A stretch of DNA of 64,000 nt from Paraphoma chrysanthemicola (Eukaryota > Ascomycota > Dothideomycetes > Pleosporales > Phaeosphaeriaceae): contig JAGMWG010000002.1 of assembly GCA_020744225.1 (NCBI GenBank), forward strand, positions 1,364,001-1,428,000. The letters are read 5' to 3'. The position numbers and the translations under genes are program-made. Below, piece after piece: positions 35,519-47,699 of this stretch; within the stretch, counting starts at the first letter, position 1, and the number at the start of each line of letters is the position of its first letter. Under the pieces are notes generated by a model, which was not told the DNA's origin, ran no database searches, and saw only the letters and a list, made by a program, of their open reading frames with translations.

Positions 35519-36139
35519 TCAATCCAAGTATGATATCTCGTCGCACCAGAGCCCAATGATTCTTTCCGTATCATCCGCGCTGATTGTTCTCAAAGCACTC
35601 CTCTCACCCACTGCACGCAACTTGTACGTCTCATCATGCAACCTGTCAACATCTCTCTTCAGCATAGCCGCAGTGAACACCACCGAATACCCGTTTAAGA
35701 CTTCGTACATCGCAAGAGTGGCCGCTCTTTCCCACGAAGGCTCAATCGCAACCTTGCCTCGAACATTTCCGGATTTTCCCTGACTGATGAGCACGTATGC
35801 GAGCTCTTCTTGTGCAGGGCCCAGGTCATCGGTGCTTATGTTGCCTATCCCACTCTCTTGCCTTTGATGTTGCAGACCTGCACTTATGACTACTTTGGGT
35901 ATAGAATGGGGCACATCTGGCTGGCAGTACACAACCCTACCGGCGGCGTCGGTTCCCACCCATGATCCAAGGATACCAGAGCGAAGTAGAGTGACGTAAA
36001 TCTCTAGATCTGCTTGATTGAGAGTCGTGGAGTGAATGTAGACGAGCTTGTCAGCGTAAGGAATATGGGCGATTTGATCAAAGTCGGAGCCAGCGTAGCG
36101 GAGCAGCTGGGAGCTCGAGTGTATGTTGGTGCGGCCCAT
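35519..36139 (-). CDS. hypothetical protein, 206 residues
   Basis: I do not recognise this protein. The frame is open far upstream, but the first sensible ATG gives MGRTNIHSSSQLLRYAGSDF. It looks like a soluble mixed alpha/beta protein: no signal peptide, no membrane helix, few Cys, and repeating hydrophobic strands (DKLVYIHSTTL, GRVVYCQPD, KVVISAG). A helical segment WERAATLAMYEVLNGYSVVFTAAML precedes the charged C-terminus ending IGLWCDEISYLD. Composition is protein-like rather than random, and the ATG is preceded by a long gap without a competing gene. The call as a real gene is moderate. It may be a lineage-restricted gene. Confidence 0.55.
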   Translation of the reverse strand: MGRTNIHSSSQLLRYAGSDFDQIAHIPYADKLVYIHSTTLNQADLEIYVTLLRSGILGSWVGTDAAGRVVYCQPDVPHSIPKVVISAGLQHQRQESGIGNISTDDLGPAQEELAYVLISQGKSGNVRGKVAIEPSWERAATLAMYEVLNGYSVVFTAAMLKRDVDRLHDETYKLRAVGERSALRTISADDTERIIGLWCDEISYLD

Positions 36140-36952
36140 GATCTTGAAAATTGAAGGATGATTGGAGTGGTATAGACTAGTAGTGTAGTTTGGAGGGAGT
36201 TTGCAATTCCAGCAACGGAAGCGGAGACTTAAGTACATTTCTCGTGGCCCATGTAGGAGTACATTGACATGGCATGTTGCTGTATAGGGGATGCGAAGGT
36301 GAACTGGTATGACCAATGAGAGCAATATTCTCGGGGCTGGTAAGCTCTGGGAAGTACCTCGATTGCCGCAACTCGTCACTGCGCCCACTCTTGGCACGCA
36401 TTTGTCCATTCGCCGGAAGGCCTTTGAGCACACGAAGTTAGACGTGGAACGTATCGATTGGACGAATGTGAGGCACCGGCAGCAGTTGGCAAGCTGAGCT
36501 GCCGCAGGGTATGTGGACTGAACTTGCACAAGTGTTGTGATTGGTCAGTCGTGAGGCACCTGCAGCAGCCTTCAGTGTTGGTGGTAGCGGCCCCGCGCAT
36601 GCAACCATTATCCCCGAGATCGAAATAGCGTACGAAGTCATTCCATACATGGCCTTCGCGTTCAGCTTGTCATGTATATAAGAATCATTGTTGTGCCCAG
36701 ATCGTCTTTCGTTGGTCTTACAACACGCATTTCCAGAGCAGCGCTCTGTCTCTACCTGAAGACAGGGCGCCTGCACTCTACATTCCCTCATCGCACTCGA
36801 CTGCGGCGACCCCTTTTCCCACGAATATTGGAATTGTTACCCTTCTTCATCTCCCGATCAGGTCGATTGGTCACCGGAGCGCACATCTTCTTCTATCCTA
36901 GCTTCATCAACTGAACCAAACCAAACCAAACATAACCTAACCCAACCCACTC
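36140..36952. promoter_or_regulatory. divergent promoter region with TATA-like box and CCAAA repeats
   Basis: A TATATAAG element at 36675-36682 faces the plus-strand zinc-finger gene. A short run of CCAAA repeats and CTAACCC-like units (36914-36948) lies just before the proposed ATG. The plus-strand frame of the zinc-finger exon is open from 36760 but without an ATG. Confidence 0.4.
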
Positions 36953-37428
36953 ATGAGCTTTATGAGACAGAAGATCAATACGCCAGTCACTCTTTTCAGC
37001 ATTCCATCTCAGGTCACGAACTATACCATCCGCAGACCATCGACCCTTCGTTGTTACAGATTTCGGCCCCAATATTGCTTGATTCGATCCCTACCTCCTC
37101 GCAAGGACTTTACACCCAGTCTCCTTTAATTCCAACCATCCCGGAACCAAGGTATAGGCAGAACGCAGCAAATCGAACCGGTGCTGACATACTCTCCAGC
37201 CGCGCAAGGCCCACACACCAATGCCCTGTCACCAAGTGCAACAAGACATACACCCGCCTGCAGGACCTTCGCCGTCACCAAAAAGCCGTACATGAAGAAA
37301 ATCGTGAAGTGTTGTTATGTCGGGCTCCCAAGTGCACATACAGCACAGCAAAGTGTCGGAAGGACAATTTGATACGACACACGAAAAACCTGCATCCTTG
37401 GCTAGCTGGTACAGTCGCAGGAATGTGA
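36953..37428 (+). CDS. small C2H2 zinc-finger protein (5' end uncertain)
   Basis: The 3' part is clear: CPVTKCNKTYTRLQDLRRHQ plus AVH forms one classic C2H2 finger (C-x4-C-x12-H-x4-H), and CRAPKCTYSTAKCRKDNLIRH plus TKNLH forms a second, less regular one, as in fungal two-finger regulators. It probably binds DNA. The start is not settled. The model given begins at ATG 36953, has a 33-base exon and a 50-base intron with a weak GTCACT donor (36986-37035), and totals 141 residues. The same frame stays open upstream to 36760, so another first exon is possible. The gene ends 93 bases before the stop of the DUF3176 gene on the other strand. Confidence 0.55.
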
Positions 37429-37521
37429 GACTGTGGCTGGAGTTGATTTGATAGCAATATATGACCTGATTAGTATTCGTTGCTGGTCTGCATTCGCTTC
37501 CAAGCATTAACACAGTTTTCT

Positions 37522-39287
37522 TCATTCGAGTGTCGCCTTGGTTTGCTTTGCTGCCCTTTCCATTTGAGTCAAACTCCTCATCTCCGATCGCAGGACAGCT
37601 TTCTCATCCCCATTCATGACAACGTGATGATACAGTATCGCGACCGAAGAACTCTTCCACGGTGCGCAATGATGCAATCTTGCATGTATCCACGTCGCTA
37701 CAAGAAACGCTGCAGACACGACAGTAACAGCAATTGGCAGCGCCAACCAACCCCACCGGATATGTACAAACACCACGGAAGTAACGGAAATTCCGCGTGC
37801 TACATCGCTGCCAGACGAGCGCAATTGCTCCGTCATACTCGCCGCAACGTTATCAAATGTCTTTGCAATGTCGGATTTGAGCAAGGACATAACAACCCCC
37901 GATGGCGGCTTGGGTATGGTTTGTCCGGTCGTCATGCTCCCACTGAACCGACTTGATTCAAATAGATTGACAAGAGCTGTAATATCCGCTTCCTTGACGA
38001 CAAAAGGTGGTAGACCGGTCTGGTTGTACCACACTCTCGACCCTGGGCGGCCATTGACGATTCCAGCATTGAGGGGCATGGTGGTTGACTGAATGTCGAG
38101 TTGGTTACCCGATGCGGTCAACGTGGTATAATTATATGCTGCGAAGCTGATGATGCATTCCGTGATCTCGAGTTCTTTGAAGTATACAGCGGGCGGGTCA
38201 CTTTCAGACACGAATCCAACCTCAGCGTCGGGGTGGCGGCGCGCAACAGCTACGCGGAGGAAATCTGCTGGAAAAGGTTTCTGTGGTTTGGCGCCGCCAT
38301 CATACGCGCCTTTGAAACCAGTGGCATTTACATTGATCTGTGTGCGCCACGTCAAGTTGAGCCCCATGCTGAGAGTAATGTTGCCCGGTGTGGTCAAATT
38401 GAAGACGCCCCGATTGAACGTCTGGTTCGAGGTTGTGTTAAAGTTGCTGGCGAGCGTGGCTACTGTGACGTCTTTACACTGGCTGGTGAAGCCAAGTGAA
38501 ATGTAAGAGTCGTGCCAGATGCATCTCGAATTACATTTGAAATCAGGGTTAGAGGATATGTTGTATACGCCGCGAAGGACTGCGCCTTCCATGGCGACAT
38601 CGACCGTGGTTGCTAGAACGTATTGTCAGCCTTTCATCAATCCAAAACAGATCATTACACACGCCACTTACGTTCAACATCGAATGGTTGTGGTTGCGTG
38701 AATCGCGCACCGCCAGTGTAATTGTGACTGATACTGAATGATGCACCCCCATCTAGAACCTCGACATTCCGAGTATCAAGTCTAATGACCTGTTGCGCAA
38801 AAGTATCGACGCCCAAAGCCAAGATCGTCAAGATTGCGCCCACACTTGCAAATCCAGAGTGCCATCGGACTTGCAGCAATAGCATCAAAGACCCAAGTGG
38901 ACCGCGCGCAGCATTCTCAAAGAGGTCAAGTTCGGTCAATTTCCTCGGAGCAGTCTTGAATCGGATCCATTTTGACTGCGCGATGCACGCACCAATAACC
39001 AGCAGCGCCAGTGACTTTGCGGCCGTGATGAAAATGGCTACTGTCGCGTTGAGACTTATGTCGATGGTCCAGCGGTCCAAAGGCTTGGAATTCATCCGCG
39101 CGAGGATGATAATCACAGCCATGAGACACGCTGCGCTTGCGATCATGGAGATTGTTTCCCAGAACCAGAAAAACATTGGCTGCTTGTCCCGCAATGGTTT
39201 TGGTGGTCGCTCATCTTGGGCACTGGAAATGTCTCTTTCGGCGTTGTATCGTGTGATCATCGGGGTCGCTTCTTTAGGCGTTGCCAT
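37522..39287 (-). CDS. DUF3176 family membrane protein
   Basis: Two exons (39287-38672, 38612-37522) give 568 residues. The N-terminal third has three membrane helices (FWETISMIASAACLMAVIII, an Ala/Val-rich one ending LALLVIGACIA, and ASVGAILTILALGVDTFAQQ), typical of the fungal DUF3176 family. A long extracellular-type region follows with many N-glycosylation sites (NYT, NLT, NIT, NQT) and Cys pairs (CNSRC..C). A last helix near the C-terminus (LALPIAVTVVSAAFLVATWI) is followed by a basic cytosolic tail. Function is unknown for the whole family; the topology suggests a cell-surface protein. The size is normal for the family. Confidence 0.82.
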
Positions 39288-40226
39288 TTTGAAATGTGGT
39301 CGAGCGGAAACGAAGGAGCACGCGAAATCTGTGTCATTTGCGACGGATGGTAGGCATTTTCATTCATGTTGCTGCTGTTAAGGCGTCCCAATCCTGCATG
39401 ATTTGTCTCCCAATATGTTTCAAGTGCGACCATTTCGTCCACTTAGAAGTCCGGAGAACGTGGCGCAAGCGCTTGGCAATGTAGACAAGTTAGGGCGGCG
39501 TCTGGGAAGGTCCGTAGGCTGGAAGGATTGAGACCGAAACGTGGATGCATCTCGCCAATCCCGATTTGGTCTAGTTCCAAGTTGTAGACGGAGGAACATC
39601 CGTGCATACAGATGTAAATACACATACTCTAATATATGGAAGTAGCCTCAAAATATCCAAAATATATTGATGACAAAGGATCCGACGTGCTTGTGGACGA
39701 AGTTCCAAAGTTGCTCAGTGGAGGACCAAGCTGTATACGTCAAAGTTTCCGGCTGGCTCTCGAACATGAGCCAGTTCCATCACCCATACAATCTCTCGAA
39801 TCCGTCGCGCGTACACCGCCGTGCTTCTTCCAACGCACTATTCGAGCGAAAGACTTTCACAATCATTGTCTTGCTATCGAGCAGCTTTTTTTATCTTCCG
39901 GGCACAGTTGGCCCATGTACGACGCAGCAAGGACGTGCTTCAGCGCGACCTTACCCATCGCTAACATCTAGAACGACTTCCGTGGTCACGCAAGCAGCAT
40001 CCTTTATGGCGAAGGATGCGCCATGTTTATATCGTCGAACAATCGTCCTCAAAGGCCTTCACTAAGCGGGCATCGGTTGAATCCTTACCCATTTCAGCCA
40101 CTCGAGCCGTCGATCGGCAACTTTGCCGTGTCGCGGCGACTCATCGTTCAAAAGGATGGGGTGCCCCACAAACCTCGCATACCATGATTGTCCTCGCCTC
40201 AATCGACCAACGCGACGCGAGAAGAG
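39288..40226. promoter_or_regulatory. divergent promoter region, DUF3176 and MFS genes
   Basis: 940 bases between two head-to-head genes. Short frames inside lack features. I see no repeats or specific sites. Confidence 0.4.
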
Positions 40227-41951
40227 ATGGATGATGGTTTCAAGAAGCCGGAAGAATTTATTGCTAAGGAAAAGGAAGCAAACGATCTTGAGAGAGCGGT
40301 GACGGCGTTGCATACGAGGAACGAGAAGGATGATGGATTAGTGGCGGTTGCGACTTCGGCGTCTGAACGATTACCATTTTCCAAGGCGCGATGCGTGGCA
40401 CTTGTTGCTACTGTTGCAGCTGCACCATTCTTGAGCGTAGGTGTAACAAATGTCACTGGTGAAATTGTTACTGATGGTTGCTTCAGACTTTCACTGTGCA
40501 AGCTACTGTCATTATTCTTCCGACTATCGGTGAAGCTTTGAGTATCCCAACTTCGAGACAGCAATGGATTGTGTCAGCATACAGCCTTACATTTGGTTGC
40601 TTCCTGGTACGTATCGTGGAATAACTCTGCCATCATCCTACTGATCTTGTGCAAGCTACTCTGGGGCCGTTTGGCAGATGTATACGGTAGAAGATCCATC
40701 TTCCTCTGGGGCTCCGTGTTCTTCACAATCACTTCGATTGTCCCACCCTTCATCTCAAATGAGATCGGCTTCGATATTCTGCGAGGCCTCCAAGGCCTTG
40801 CTGCCGCAGCGATGGCCCCGACCGCGCTAGGAATCCTGGGTGTCACGTTCCCTCCCGGAAAAGCCAAAGACATTGCTTTTGGCTGCTTTGGTGCAGGTGC
40901 GCCTCTTGGTGGCATTACCGGCAATATCTTTGGAGGAGTAGTGGCTGAGTATCTGGACTGGAAGTGGGTCTTCTGGATCTTTGGCATCATCTGCGCAATC
41001 TGTACCGTTGCCGCGTACTTCGTCATCCCATTACCGCCACTGCAGGCCGAGCCGAGCATGCGCAACACGGTAGACTGGATCGGCGGGACAATGATTACTG
41101 TTGGTCTCATCATACTGCTCTTTGCGCTCTCGGAAGGCAACGTGGTTGGCTGGAGCACACCTTGGGTTCCAGTGCTTATTGTGGTCTCCTTGGTTATCAT
41201 CGTTGCGTTCGGCTTCTGGCAGCATTATCTGGAGACCAAAACCGAGAAGAAACCGCTGATGAAGATGTCCATCTTCAAGAACAGGAAGTTCACCTGGGCA
41301 AACGTACTCATGGCGCTCTTCTTTTCTTCCTTCAACAACTACCTGATCTTTGCGACGTATTGGTTCCAGGACTACCAAGGTCTCTCCGTCATCCAGACTA
41401 CTTTACGCTTTATGCCCAACGGCGTCACTGGTATCCTATGCGCATTAGTGACTGGCCACATACTATCTTCCGTCCGTGGCGACTACATTTTGACGTTCAG
41501 TACAATCTGCGTCAGTTTGTCCTCGCTGCTCTTCGCAATCCCCATCCCAGTCAACACCACCTACTGGGCTTACGGCTTCCCCGCGATGGTCCTATGCGTT
41601 TGCGGCGCCGATACCATCTTCCCCGTTTTGACGCTCTTCGTGGCCAAGACGCTCCCACCAGAAGACGCCTCGCTTGGCGGCGCACTCATCACCGCTGTCG
41701 GTCAAATCGGGCGAGCCATCGGCCTCGCCATCGCAACAGCAGTCCAGACAGCCATCATTGCAAAGCACAAGGGTTTAAGTATCGATCAAGTAGGGAATGA
41801 AGGCCATGGTTTGGAGCCATGGGATGATGCGCTCAAAGATGGTATAAGAGGCACAGCATGGTTCAATTTCGGGATGAGCATGGTGTCAACAGCGGTTGTG
41901 CTGTTCTTCATCAGAGGTATTGGCATTATTGGAGGGAAAGGAAAGTCATAG
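40227..41951 (+). CDS. MFS multidrug transporter, DHA2 (14-helix) type
   Basis: Three exons (40227-40436, 40487-40606, 40656-41951) give 541 residues. After a charged cytosolic start (MDDGFKKPEEFIAKEKEAND), the first helix contains the DHA-type sequence TVQATVIILPTIGEALSIP. It is followed by QQWIVSAYSLTFGCFLLLWG and the MFS loop GRLADVYGRRSIFLWG. The helix 5 antiporter-type motif appears as GAGAPLGGITGNIFGG. Fourteen helices can be counted. Such proteins export drugs or small metabolites using the proton gradient. The neighbours do not form a pathway with it. The start is the ATG at 40227; the longer frame lacks one. Confidence 0.88.
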
Positions 41952-42171
41952 ACGATGATGCATGAGGCAGAGTGGAAGGCCCTGCGTCAATCGCCTGCAG
42001 TAAGATCTCGGCGCATGGCGTAAGCGCTAAAGCAACCACCACTTTATAAAAACTTGGCCTGCCAACTCAAATGGAAGGTGTAACATACCCATTTATCATT
42101 ACCCAAGAAGATACAGCCTCGTCCAAACAGCACCTATTTGAGTTAAGCGCAAAAAGCCAACAAACCACACG

Positions 42172-42642
42172 ATGGCTCTCCGCAACCAAATCCCAGCTTT
42201 CTACTGGTACTCCTTCACCATCATTGACCCACTCCTGTCCCTATCTGCAGTCTACATGAACTACTTCCAACCCTCTCTCTTCCTCGACCCTGGCTTCGCT
42301 TCAACCTCTCCCCACGGCACCATTACGCCCTCTCATGCCTTTCTCATGCACCAATTCGGCGGTACTTTCGCGGCATGGGCATTCATGATGTTGACCTTGT
42401 TGCGCGAAACCAACGATATGAGAGTCTGGACTCGATTCCAGACAGCGCTGTCGTTCACGGATGTTGCCGTGCTGTACAGTCAGTTCAGGGCCTTGGAGGC
42501 GCAGGGACGGCTGGGATGGGGGACGCTGAGGTGGGAGGAGAGTAGTAATGCGGCCATTGTTGCAGTGATCTTGGCAGTGAGAGTGGGGTTTGTTGCGGGA
42601 ATTGGGCGCGGAAGTAAGGGAGAGGTGAAGAAAAGGAATTGA
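42172..42642 (+). CDS. small four-helix membrane protein (DUF7704-like)
   Basis: One exon of 156 residues, MALRNQIPAFYWYSFTIIDP. Four hydrophobic helices are visible: around IIDPLLSLSAVYM, QFGGTFAAWAFMMLTLLRE, FTDVAVLYSQFRAL and NAAIVAVILAVRVGFVAGIG. The spacing is as in a family of small fungal membrane proteins that I believe is DUF7704. The role is unknown. A TATA box (TTATAAAA at 42044-42051) lies about 125 bases upstream of the ATG, which supports transcription from here. It follows the MFS gene by 220 bases in the same direction. Confidence 0.7.
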   Translation: MALRNQIPAFYWYSFTIIDPLLSLSAVYMNYFQPSLFLDPGFASTSPHGTITPSHAFLMHQFGGTFAAWAFMMLTLLRETNDMRVWTRFQTALSFTDVAVLYSQFRALEAQGRLGWGTLRWEESSNAAIVAVILAVRVGFVAGIGRGSKGEVKKRN

Positions 42643-44139
42643 GATCCTTGCGAAAAAGCTCTGCGATGGATGAGACAAGAAATTCTTCGGAATCAGCAAG
42701 AGATGTTGTGGGAGGGGTCCTGACCATGGTTCGTTTTCGAGCACTCTCGCAAGCTACCGTTGGATCAGTTCGCGCTCAATTGCTGAGGTGATAGTGAAAA
42801 GATAAGTGGTCCTCAAACGGTGTGGGGCCACCTCGGTCGGGATAGTCTGTTCGCAACCTCTTAACCCTGCTGCTTATTCTGCTCCCGTATTCTGGCAGGA
42901 TCGATGGACTCAAATCACAACTATGTATGTTATTCGTGTAATGGCGGCAGACAGCAGAGTGCTCTTCACCGCTGAACGTGTAATGGCACGGTATTCGGGT
43001 TGTACATAAAGACGCGTGGCGGAGGTCCCATCGCACGACCGTGGTGCATGGACAATCCACACAGCGCCATGGCGCTGGATCTTCTCGGCTGTGGCTCGAC
43101 ATGGCGCTTCTTCTATGCGACGCAAATCTGGGGTGCTGGCTGTTCGTGCATGGAGAACTTTGTGCTCTCTGCTCCTTTAGGAGCGGCTTCAGCTTTCACA
43201 AGACGCACAGCTCTGGGCAACTTCAAAAGTGCGTGCAACGCGTCCTTTGTGCACCTTATCTTAACTTGTGGTAATGATAATCTTCGAGGCGACGGATTTA
43301 GACTTCGCGCACTGCGAAAAGAGGGTCTGCCTTTGTTCGCCGGGACGTCGATCCCCCTGGAATTTACCCGTCACCCCACCTTGCGCCTTTATCGTGCAGC
43401 AGCGCTTTCGTGTAGGAAATGACTACGAGGCTGAGCTTCCCGCAATGCGTGGTACGGCAACGGCGGCATCGCGAGATCGCGATATGACGCGGATGCTGAC
43501 GCGCATGAGGTATCCTTGATTCGATGTTGTAAGGACCGAACTGGGCGTTTCCCTGGCGCGAAACAAACGTGCTAGGAAACCTGGGGATCGACCGACTATT
43601 TCTGGAACACGAAGAGGAAACATCAGACTGCAACCAATCTCCACCGTTCATTTCGGTAGCTCGGCATCGCATGACACTTCAAAACCCGAAAATCCCATCC
43701 AAGGTCTGGAAATCGTCTAGTCGCGTCAGCAAGTGTCTCCCAGAGGCCCGTATACATTCAACCCAGATGTAGCAACTCGGCGTCGATTAGATGAAGCACC
43801 AGCCGCTTTCAGCCTGGAGGCTCGTTATCATTTGACGATAGGGAATTAAGCGTCGTCAAGCTCCTCTAGTCCCAATACTACGCTGCAGGGGCTTAACTGA
43901 ATTTATGCTGGTGCTGAACATGCGTTGTTCCCAGCGCTCGTATTAAGGGTCAACCGGACAGGTGACCGCTGTGTCGCTTGTTGAGCTCGGCGCAGGGCTG
44001 CGCATCCTACTTGTTGATCGTTATTGCATATACAAATAACCCTTCCCGTCCTTGAATTTCTCTCTGTTACGCACCCTCGTTGCCAACATTCGCTATTAAA
44101 ATACCACAGTCTTTCGCTTAATTTGTTTAATTCTTAATC
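42643..44139. other. intergenic, 1.5 kb
   Basis: This holds the 3' flank of the small membrane protein gene and the promoter of the tyrosinase gene. Plus-strand frames of 140 and 83 codons overlap with no domain or splice logic and are not called. I see no repeats. Confidence 0.4.
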
Positions 44140-45343
44140 ATGAGGTCCTCCCTATTGGCAGCCACATTGGCTGTTTCAGTGGGCGTTTCCGCCCTGCCAC
44201 AGAGCCTTCCAGCGGCCGCACCCGTTGCGCCCGCGATTCCTCTGGAGAAATTCAACACCAAGAAGTTCACCAAGCTGTTCACACTCGATGAAATTCTCTC
44301 TGGTGTTTTCAAGAACATCACTGAGGCCGTGCAAGACGGCCTCGAGGACCTCACTGACTCTCTCACGGAGTCTCTGACGAAGCCTCTCTCCAAGCCCCAG
44401 GAAAAGCAGGAGGACTCTTCTTTTCGCGCGCTCGCCGTCGACGACACCGTCAGCGTCGCCGCGACGTGCGCCAACCCGCGAGTGCGCACCGAGTGGGATT
44501 CGTACAGCGATAGCGATAGGCAGGCTTTCGTCAATGCGATCAGGTGCTTGCAGGGACGGGGCCCATCTGGCCAATTCGGCCAGTCGAGATCGAGATATGA
44601 GGATCTTGTCGCGCTTCACCAGACATTGACGCCCAATGTCCACGGCAACGCCAAATTCCTGCTTTGGCACAGGTACTACCTCTGGACTTTCGAGGATATC
44701 CTGCGTACCGAGTGCGGCTTCGACCGTAACCTCCCGTGGTTCGACGAGACTCGGTATGCCGGCCGATTCTCGCAGTCCTCTGTCTTTAGTAGCCAGTGGT
44801 TCGGTGCTATTGGCCTTGGCGGCAACTGTGTGACGGATGGTGTAAGTACAACTCATCCTCAGCTTACATCGCACAACTAACAGAATCCAGCAATTCGCAA
44901 ACCTTGCCATTAACGTTGGCCCAGGCCAAGACAACTACGCCCATTGTCTCGCACGTAATGGCGACGGCTCCAAGACTCAGTACACTTCCCAGGCCATGGT
45001 CGACGCGTGTAACGACCAATCACCGTACTCGAACATGGCCAGCTGCGCTGAGGGTGGCGCGCACGCCTGGGGCCACAACGGCATTGGAGCGGTTATGCAA
45101 GACGTTTTCGCATCGCCTGCTGACCCTGTCTTCTGGCTACACCACGCTTTTATTGACCGCAACTTCCGCATCTGGCAAAACCGTGATTCGTCTCGCGTAA
45201 ACACTGTGGATGGCCGTGACGGTGGCGGCAACCCACTCACTCTCGACACCACTGTGAATGTGTACGGTTTCCGTCCGGATGTGACACTCAGGGATATCAT
45301 GGATACCACGAGCGATAAGCTGTGCTACAAGTACAACTACTGA
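44140..45343 (+). CDS. secreted tyrosinase (type 3 copper enzyme)
   Basis: Two exons (44140-44841, 44891-45343) give 384 residues. A signal peptide (MRSSLLAATLAVSVGVSALP) is followed by an Asp/Lys/Ser-rich segment to about residue 100. The copper A site uses His160, His168 and His177 (VALHQTLTPNVHG, LWHRYYLWTFED). The copper B site uses His292 and His296 (GGAHAWGHNGIG) and the His pair 318-319 (DPVFWLHHAFID). It would oxidise phenols to quinones outside the cell (melanin, browning, detoxification). The C-terminus ends about 65 residues after copper B, so the large C-terminal lid that keeps many fungal tyrosinases latent is absent. The unusual N-terminal segment might take over that role, which is inference. 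Confidence 0.9.
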
Positions 45344-46403
45344 TTCTGGGAAGTTGCGCTACCTGGTTTTCGGCAAAATTTAGTATATAGCTGTTAGCTT
45401 AGCATCATCATGCTGTTTTCCCAGTACAGTGGCTCGAGAGTCGATCCCAGTGTAATCATGCTGATGTGCCGTGATGCGTTTATTTCGAAAGGCGCAAGCT
45501 GATGGTCTTGTGCCTCGCCGGTGGTGTGATAGCCTCATGTCCATCCGGGGTCTTTCGTCGAAACGCTCTGGAATCCCAACGACAACAGCCAAATACCAGG
45601 TTAAGTTACTCATTCTTCGCGAGGAGTGCCACCATCGAGGGACGATCTATCGGACCGGGATCCAGGATTGTTGTCGTCTTCTACAGTCCGCGGATCGGGG
45701 CAGCCACTGTTCGCATCAATTCCAACTCCTGCCGCTTCCATTGCGTTCCTCAAGTATCTTTTGACCACGCTGTCTGAGAAGAACTCCTTTTATAGTATTT
45801 GAAGCAACCATGAACGGGACGAACTGAAGAAATGGCACCGGGATTGGAGTCCTGCCATGCGACATCAGCTTGAATTTTAACATGTTCGCATAATTTGATC
45901 ATGTCGATCGATGGCTACGACGACAGACGAGCTGTGTTGGGATATGTCCCTTCGCACGAAGCGATCGGAGGACAGTATGTTATTCTTGCGACCCGTTGAG
46001 TAGCGATCACGCATCATACACGATAGTGTCGATTCTCGAAGTGCTCCTACCTGGCTTGCTTCACGGCAAGACAAAGTTTTGACAGTTTTGCGAAGCAGAG
46101 TGTCGTATTGTGAGAGAAGGAGCAGGATTTCATAGCAAGTAGGGAGGAAGGAAGAGAGGGAAGGGTCTGGCATAAGCTCATGGGAGTGAGCATCAAGAAC
46201 GGAGGATGGGCCACGCAAGGAGGGCACACTAGTGACTCACTAACCTAAAGTAGGAAATCATGACGCGCCAGAGCACTTTTGAGCGGGTTGCCCTACAAAT
46301 CCTAAGCTTCTATCCAAATCAGAACAAGTCTATGCGTGAAAGCACGATTCGTATCATACATGCATACATACCAGTCTGTACAAGCCTTTCACATCAGCGA
46401 AGG
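45344..46403. other. intergenic between convergent genes, 1.06 kb
   Basis: No coding region is supported. Frames of 90-116 codons overlap on both strands without recognisable features. Confidence 0.4.
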
Positions 46404-46902
46404 TCAAACACACTTCCCAGCCTCGCACCAATTGCACCTTTCTTTGAATTTGTACTGCTGCCCACCCTTGCATTCGAACACCGAGTTCCAAGCGCCTGGA
46501 CCATCCCAGCAATAGTCGAGCGGCCAGGGAAATTTCTTGCATGCGTGGCAAGACAGCGCGTCCCACTCGTATCGCTGGTCGCAGTACTGATGAAGGATCG
46601 TTTGCTTGTTGACCTCTACATATGGTCAGTGAGAGTGATGCGTAAAGGGTTAGCAGCGACGACAATCGTTGGGTAGCGAGGGCTGTCGAGGCTTCGAGAG
46701 AAGTGCAGCAAGACATACTCAAGTCTTGCACGATCTGGCCATAGCAATATTGCACGCTTGGCTGGCACTTGGCCGCATCGCCGGGTAGTACTTGTGCAGG
46801 CTCGAAAGCAACGGCTTCGACTTCGTTGCTTGCTGGACTATGGGATGATGGAAGGGCGAAAGTAGACTCGAAGATAGTGATGGCCGCTATGTAAAGCTTC
46901 AT
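46404..46902 (-). CDS. small secreted cysteine-rich protein
   Basis: Two exons (46902-46719, 46615-46404) give 131 residues. Only the spliced frame makes sense: after the intron the reading is KVNKQTILHQYCDQRYEWD and so on, rather than the continuation of the exon 1 frame. A signal peptide (MKLYIAAITIFESTFA) is followed by a mature part with ten Cys (AKCQ, QYCYG, QYCD, LSCHACK, DYCW, FECK, RCNWC, GKCV), an even number suited to five disulphides. Trp and aromatic residues are frequent. Small size, secretion and Cys density are features of fungal effectors and antimicrobial or adhesion proteins. I recognise no family and claim no activity. A minus-strand TATAAGA lies about 140 bases upstream. 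Confidence 0.7.
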
Positions 46903-47699
46903 GGTCAAAGACCTACGCCGACCGTTGTGGGTTGAGTATGACACGGCGGGAGTGCAATATCGAGAAAGGTTGATGTGACTTCAGAGTGAACGCTGGAGGA
47001 TGTGAAAAGGACGAGCAATAGGCGCCCCAACACTTTCTTATACCAATAAATCCCTCTTGCCATCGTCAAATGCAGACACGAAGATCAAGGCAGGCAGGAA
47101 TGAAGGCCCAGATCTGCGACGCTCGACGCGACTGCCCAACGTCGCAATGCCTTCGGCGCCTCAACATGTGCATCTGTCCTCCCAACACGTCAATCACTGA
47201 GCCACCTTGTCTAAGTATGTCGAGGCATCCAGTGCACTAGCTCAACTCTTCAAATTGCTCTGGTCACGTCCTAATAAAAGGGCTGCTCGAAGCCGTAAGG
47301 TGGTAAGGGACTTGCTCCCTTGCCAACGTCTTTGACAGGTTGGTGTAGCGTTACGCACAACCCTTTATACAACCGAGTAGGTAGCACGTACATAGAAAAG
47401 GCAGTGTTTGATATCGGAGGACGCAGACCTATATTTGATCAATTTCATAGAGAACTTTGTGCACTTTTCGGAGCATGATAATTCGGTGTAGATGTAACAT
47501 ATGGGCGACGCGAAACCAAAATTGAATAAAAGGACACAGTATAGGGCCAGCAGTTAGAATGTCACACAGCGACCACGACGAGCAGTACGCATATGAGGAC
47601 TTCATATTGAGCACAACGCTGTGACGACTGGAACGTTAAGTAAATTAAACAATTATGACCGCAACGCTGTACCAACCAATAAACCGAAATCATGATTGC
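46903..47699. other. intergenic, 800 bases
   Basis: Promoter side of the small secreted protein gene and 3' flank of the NRPS gene. It is A/T-rich near the NRPS stop. No gene is supported. Confidence 0.4.

Noticed and set aside
43000..43519. Overlapping plus-strand frames upstream of the tyrosinase gene
   Set aside because: They overlap each other in different frames, lack a domain and show no intron logic.
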